From positions 1 through 8,910 of the forward strand of contig DATILI010000217.1 in NCBI GenBank assembly GCA_035476635.1: a DNA stretch of 8,910 nucleotides. The letters are read 5' to 3'. Shown piece by piece: positions 5,633 through 8,910 of the stretch. Origin of the DNA: DATILI01 sp035476635 (lineage in GTDB: Bacteria; Pseudomonadota; Gammaproteobacteria; Burkholderiales; Burkholderiaceae_C). Below the pieces are notes generated by a model. The model saw nothing but the letters and a program-made list of their open reading frames with translations. It was not told where the DNA came from and did no database searches. The position numbers and the translations under genes were made by a program. Numbering within the stretch: position 1 is the stretch's first letter; every line of letters begins with the position of its first letter.

Positions 5633-6382
5633 ATGGCAAGTAAAAGAACCTGCGTGATCACCGGCTCGGCGAGCGGCATTGGTGCGGCCACGGTGCTGGC
5701 GCTGGCGCGCGCCGGCTATGACACTTTCGGCCTGGATCTGAACGAAGCAGGGGCCGAGCAGGTCGCCATGCAGGCGGAGCTGGAATGGCCCGGCACCCGG
5801 CACGGTTCGGTGCGTTGCGACGTGGCCGAAGAGGCCCAGGTGCAAGCCGCGTTCGAGCGGGCCACCAGCTTCCTTGGGCACATCGATGCGCTGGTGACCA
5901 GCGCCGGCGTGGTGGACACCACGCCCTTCATGGAGTTGAGCGTGGAGCAGTTCCGCCGCATCCACGACATCAATGTCGTGGGCACCTGGCTTTGCATGCG
6001 CGAGGCAGCCAAGCGCATGCTGCCCGGCGGCGCGATCTGTGCCATTGCCAGCATTGCCGGCTTGCGCGGCGGCGGGCTGTCAGGCACGGCGGCGTATGCG
6101 GCGAGCAAGGGCGGCGTCATTGCGCTGGCCAAGAATGCGGCGCGCGTGCTGGCCGCCCAGGGCCTGCGCGTCAATACCCTGTCGCCTGGCGCGACCGATA
6201 CGCCGATGATTGCCGGCCCGCTCGCAGACCCGGCGCATCGCCAGCGCATCGAAAGCCTGGCGGCGCAGCGGCGCATCGGGCACGCGGACGAAATCGCCCC
6301 GGGCATCGTCTATCTGCTGTCGCCCGAGGCCAGCTTCACGCACGGCGTGAACCTGGTGGTCGACGGTGGGATCGTGATCTGA
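5633..6382 (+). CDS. SDR-family NAD(P)-dependent oxidoreductase
   Basis: A classical short-chain dehydrogenase/reductase of 249 residues, cytoplasmic. The cofactor motif TGSASGIG is at 10-17, Asp35 ends strand beta-2 (GLDLN) and favours NAD(H) over NADP(H), and D63 is the adenine-contacting residue (CDV). The usual NNAG motif is TSAG (89-92). The catalytic tetrad is present: N114, S140, Y155 and K159 (YAASK). SPGATDTPM (184-192) and the C-terminal LVVDGG are also typical. It oxidises or reduces an alcohol/ketone group; the substrate is not deducible. AAGGAG (5616-5621) lies 11 bases before the ATG. The stop overlaps the DctQ start (TGATG at 6380-6384), so the enzyme is translated together with the TRAP transporter and probably handles the imported compound or its product. 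Likely candidates are hydroxy-acids or 3-oxoacyl-type substrates, but this is inference. Confidence 0.92.
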   Translation: MASKRTCVITGSASGIGAATVLALARAGYDTFGLDLNEAGAEQVAMQAELEWPGTRHGSVRCDVAEEAQVQAAFERATSFLGHIDALVTSAGVVDTTPFMELSVEQFRRIHDINVVGTWLCMREAAKRMLPGGAICAIASIAGLRGGGLSGTAAYAASKGGVIALAKNAARVLAAQGLRVNTLSPGATDTPMIAGPLADPAHRQRIESLAAQRRIGHADEIAPGIVYLLSPEASFTHGVNLVVDGGIVI

Positions 6383-6882
6383 TGCAAGGCAAGCCGCGAC
6401 CGCAGTGGGAGGAGGGCGTTGCGGTGGCCAGCATGGCGCTGCTGGTGGTGATCACCCTGCTCAACGTGCTGACCCGCTATTTCACCGACGAATCCTTTGC
6501 CTGGACCGAGGAGCTCTCGGTGTTCCTGATGGTGGTGATGACACTGGCCGGCGCCAGCGCGGTGGCGCAGCGCGACCGGCACATCCGCATCGAGTTCTTG
6601 CTCAGCCGGCGCCGCGCCGGCGAAGAGGCCGTGCCGCGGCGCGGGCTTTGGTTGTTCGGCGCCTTGGCCACCAGCCTGGTGTTCATGCTGCTCGCGGTGC
6701 TGTTCGGGCGCTGGGTGTGGGACCAGTACCGTTTCAGCGAGACATCGATGGGCCTGGGCGTGCCGCTGTGGTGGTATGGCGCCGCCATTGCGCCGCTGTG
6801 CCTGGCCATTGCGGCGCGCGCCTTCTCGGCGTTTGTGCGGCTGCTGCGTCATGAATCCCCGGGCGCCGGGGACAGCGCGTGA
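6382..6882 (+). CDS. dctQ: TRAP transporter small membrane subunit (DctQ family)
   Basis: A 166-residue integral membrane protein with four predicted helices (about 12-32, 45-62, 89-109, 128-150), the normal DctQ layout. Family signatures are NVLTRYF (28-34), FAWTEELSVFL (39-49), RDRHIRIEF (64-72) and LGVPLWWYG (125-133). DctQ pairs with the large DctM subunit in the inner membrane and is essential for TRAP transport, which is driven by an ion gradient and uses a soluble binding protein. ATG at 6382 overlaps the SDR stop by one base. The stop overlaps the GTG start of DctM by four bases, showing tight coupling. Confidence 0.92.
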   Translation: MQGKPRPQWEEGVAVASMALLVVITLLNVLTRYFTDESFAWTEELSVFLMVVMTLAGASAVAQRDRHIRIEFLLSRRRAGEEAVPRRGLWLFGALATSLVFMLLAVLFGRWVWDQYRFSETSMGLGVPLWWYGAAIAPLCLAIAARAFSAFVRLLRHESPGAGDSA

Positions 6883-8177
6883 TCGCCGCTTTCCTGCTGG
6901 TTTCCTTTTTCGCGCTGATGCTGGCGGGCGTGCCCATCGCCACCTCGCTGTTGCTCAGCAGCCTGGTGTCGATTGCCTGGGCCAATGCCGATGCGCAATG
7001 GCTTGGCCTGCTGGCCGGGCCGCAGAACTTCTATTCGGCGATTGCCAAGTACCCGCTGCTGGCGCTGCCGATGTTTGTGCTGGTCGGCTCGATCTTCGAC
7101 CGCTCCGGCGTGGCCCAGCGCATGGTGACTTTCGCCATCGCCTGCGTCGGCCGCGGACCGGGCATGCTGCCCACGGTGGCCATCCTGGTGGCCATGGTGC
7201 TGGGCGGCATCAGCGGATCAGGCCCCGCCAACGCGGCGGCGGTGGGCGGCGTGATGATCGCGGCGATGTCGCGCGCCGGTTACCCGGCGCCGTTTTCCGC
7301 CACGGTGGTGGGTGCGGCCGCGGCCACCGACATCCTGATTCCGCCCAGCATCGCCTTCGTGCTCTACAGCGTGCTGGTGCCCGGGGCTTCGGTGCCGGCC
7401 TTGTTTGCCGCCGGCATGGTGCCGGGCGTGATGGCCGGTGTTGCGCTGATCGTGCCGGCGGTGTGGCTCTCGCGCCGGCACGGCTTTGGCGCCGGCGAGC
7501 GAGCCTTGCCCAGGCCACCGTTCTGGGCTTCGCTGCGCGCCGCGTCCTGGGGGCTGGCCGCGCCGGTCCTGATCCTGGGTGGCATGCGCCTGGGCTGGTT
7601 CACGCCGACCGAAGCGGCCGTGGCGGCCGTGGCCTACGGCCTCTTTGTCGGCATGGTCATTCATCGCAGCATCGGCCTGCGCGATCTTTACGGAATCTTT
7701 CGCGAGGCGGCTGAAATCTCGGCTGTCATCATGGTCATTCTTGGGGCTGCGGGTGTCTTCAGCTACGCCATCAACACGCTGGGGGTGGCCGACCCGATCG
7801 CCGATTGGGTTCGCGCCGCCGGCCTGGGCAGCGCGGGCACGCTGGCCTTGGTGCTGCTGGCGCTGCTGGTGGTCAGCATGTTCATCGACGGGGTTTCCAT
7901 CTTCCTCATCTTCGTGCCCCTGCTGTACCCGGTGGCCAAGGCATTCCAGTGGGACCTGGTGTGGTTCGGCGTGCTGCTGACCCTGGTGGTGGCCAAGGCG
8001 CAGTTCACGCCGCCGCTGGCGGTGAACCTGATGGTGAGCTGCCGCATGGCCGGCGTCAGCGTGGAAAGCACCGTGCCGTGGGTGTTATGGTTTATCACGA
8101 GTTTCCTCGTGATGATTGCGGCTGTATTCTTCTATCCCGAGCTTGCGCTCTGGCTGCCCAGGCACCTGGGCTACTAG
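6879..8177 (+). CDS. dctM: TRAP transporter large membrane subunit (DctM family)
   Basis: A 432-residue, strongly hydrophobic protein of normal DctM length with many membrane segments. Typical motifs are PLLALPMFVLVGSIFDRSG (59-77), LGGISGSGPANAAAVGG (108-124), TDILIPPSIAFVLYSVL (150-166), GWFTPTEAAVAAVAYGL (239-255), MFIDGVSIFLI (334-344) and AQFTPPLAVNL (374-384). It forms the ion-coupled transport path, probably for Na+ as in characterised TRAP systems. Translation starts at GTG 6879 inside the end of dctQ (GTGA overlap), which explains the lack of a separate spacer. It ends 23 bases before dctP. Confidence 0.95.
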   Translation: MIAAFLLVSFFALMLAGVPIATSLLLSSLVSIAWANADAQWLGLLAGPQNFYSAIAKYPLLALPMFVLVGSIFDRSGVAQRMVTFAIACVGRGPGMLPTVAILVAMVLGGISGSGPANAAAVGGVMIAAMSRAGYPAPFSATVVGAAAATDILIPPSIAFVLYSVLVPGASVPALFAAGMVPGVMAGVALIVPAVWLSRRHGFGAGERALPRPPFWASLRAASWGLAAPVLILGGMRLGWFTPTEAAVAAVAYGLFVGMVIHRSIGLRDLYGIFREAAEISAVIMVILGAAGVFSYAINTLGVADPIADWVRAAGLGSAGTLALVLLALLVVSMFIDGVSIFLIFVPLLYPVAKAFQWDLVWFGVLLTLVVAKAQFTPPLAVNLMVSCRMAGVSVESTVPWVLWFITSFLVMIAAVFFYPELALWLPRHLGY

Positions 8178-8200
8178 GGCATCGGAAAAGGAGAGTCGTC

Positions 8201-8910
8201 ATGCTAAGGCGTTCCCTGGGTTCTCTGGCGGCTGTCGCGGCTGCCTCGGTCGCGCTTCCCCGCTATTTGTTTGCCCAGTCGGCCTACAAGGCCGAGTACA
8301 AGATGAGCACGGTGGTACCCCCGGCCTTTGCCTGGGGCCGCGGGGGAGAAATCTTCGGCAACCTGGTGCGCGAGCGCACCGGCGGGCGCATCAACATCAA
8401 GCAGTATCCCGGCGCTTCCCTGGTGCAGGGCCAGCAGGACCGCGAGTTCTCGGCCATGCGCCAGGGCGTCATCGACGTGCTGTGCGGCGCGCCCATCAAC
8501 TGGAGCGGCACGGTGCGCGAGCTCGGCTTGTTCACCTTGCCTTTCCTGTTCCCCGACCACAAGGCCTGGGATGCGGTGATGGACAGCGAGGTGGTGCAAA
8601 AAGAGTATTTCGACCTGGTGCGCAAGGCCGGTGCCGAGCCGCTGGCGGTGGGCGAAACCGGCTACCGCCAGATCAGCAACAGCAAGCGGCCGATTCTCAA
8701 GCCCGATGACCTGAAGGGCATCAAGATTCGCGTGGTGGGCACGCCCATGTACGGCGAGATCATGAGCGGCATGGGCGCCAACCCGACCTTCATGAGCTGG
8801 GCGGACGCCCAACCGGCGCTGGCTTCCGGCGCGGTGGATGCGCAGGAAAATCCGCTGGAGGTGTTCCTGGCCGCGAAGATCCACACCCTGGGCCAGAAGT
8901 ACGTGACCAA
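8201..8910 (+). CDS. dctP: TRAP transporter substrate-binding protein (DctP family), 3'-truncated by window
   Basis: The frame is open from ATG 8201 to the window edge (236 codons, about two thirds of a normal DctP). AAGGAG at 8188-8193 sits 7 bases before the ATG. The N-terminus MLRRSLGSLAAVAAASVALPRYLFAQS is an export signal with likely cleavage after A25; the Arg-Arg pair before the hydrophobic core resembles a weak Tat motif. Family motifs are QYPGASLVQGQQD (68-80), LPFLFPD (113-119), LKGIKIRVVGTPMYGEIM (171-188) with R177 at the position of the conserved carboxylate-binding arginine, and LASGAVDAQENPLE (207-220). The protein delivers a carboxylate to DctQM in the periplasm. Gene order is Q-M-P rather than the commoner P-Q-M. 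The C-terminus is not seen. Confidence 0.93.
   Translation, partial: MLRRSLGSLAAVAAASVALPRYLFAQSAYKAEYKMSTVVPPAFAWGRGGEIFGNLVRERTGGRINIKQYPGASLVQGQQDREFSAMRQGVIDVLCGAPINWSGTVRELGLFTLPFLFPDHKAWDAVMDSEVVQKEYFDLVRKAGAEPLAVGETGYRQISNSKRPILKPDDLKGIKIRVVGTPMYGEIMSGMGANPTFMSWADAQPALASGAVDAQENPLEVFLAAKIHTLGQKYVT

Noticed and set aside
5785..6381. Longer open frame that could extend DctQ by 199 residues upstream
   Set aside because: It runs through the SDR gene in another frame and the extra sequence is Arg/Ala/His-rich without motifs; the DctQ family begins at the ATG 6382 region.
1..8910. CRISPR arrays, tRNA or rRNA genes, insertion sequences, phage genes
   Set aside because: No spaced direct repeats, cloverleaf sequences, transposase motifs or phage-like proteins were seen.

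Overview
The window is GC-rich, densely packed bacterial DNA with ATG, GTG and TTG starts, overlapping stop/start junctions and long antisense shadow frames. The gene content suggests Burkholderiales (Betaproteobacteria), most likely Comamonadaceae or Alcaligenaceae: a Bug/TctC-type binding protein, a LivF-type ABC ATPase next to a PaaK-like AMP-forming ligase, and a TRAP system. The taxonomic call is inference; there is no rRNA or other marker gene.

Region 1 (1-2411, plus strand) is the 3' end of a branched-chain-amino-acid-type ABC uptake operon: the last 52 codons of a periplasmic binding protein, a LivF-like ATPase, and a phenylacetate-CoA-ligase-like protein. The layout fits import of an organic acid, plausibly aromatic, followed by CoA activation. 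Both spacers carry hairpins: an 11-bp stem-loop after the binding-protein stop, and a compact multi-hairpin element before the ligase.

Region 2 (2412-4336) is the least conventional part. A cytoplasm-predicted HtrA-like protein with a PDZ domain has lost the catalytic His and Ser positions. It shares four bases with a small LuxR-type regulator whose N-terminus looks like a shortened receiver lacking the phospho-acceptor. Converging on this pair from the minus strand is an exported rhodanese-like protein with no cysteine at all. So three neighbouring genes encode apparently non-catalytic or non-phosphorylatable versions of well-known domains. The HtrA-like/LuxR pair is the best candidate here for an undescribed sensing or regulatory module.

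Region 3 (4337-4550) is a divergent intergenic region with an A+T-rich patch, two perfect 10-bp palindromes 50 bp apart and a nested inverted repeat. It probably controls the rhodanese gene and the Bug gene.

Region 4 (4551-8910, plus strand) holds an orphan Bug/TctC binding protein closed by a good intrinsic terminator, then an SDR dehydrogenase, DctQ, DctM and a DctP cut by the window end. SDR, DctQ and DctM overlap at their junctions, so they are surely one operon; DctP follows after 23 bp with its own strong ribosome binding site. The simplest reading is uptake of a carboxylate or hydroxy-acid by TRAP and NAD-dependent oxidation or reduction of it, or of a downstream intermediate, by the SDR. 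The substrate cannot be read from sequence. Three unrelated classes of binding-protein-dependent uptake (ABC, TTT/Bug, TRAP) lie within 9 kb, consistent with a catabolic island for organic acids.
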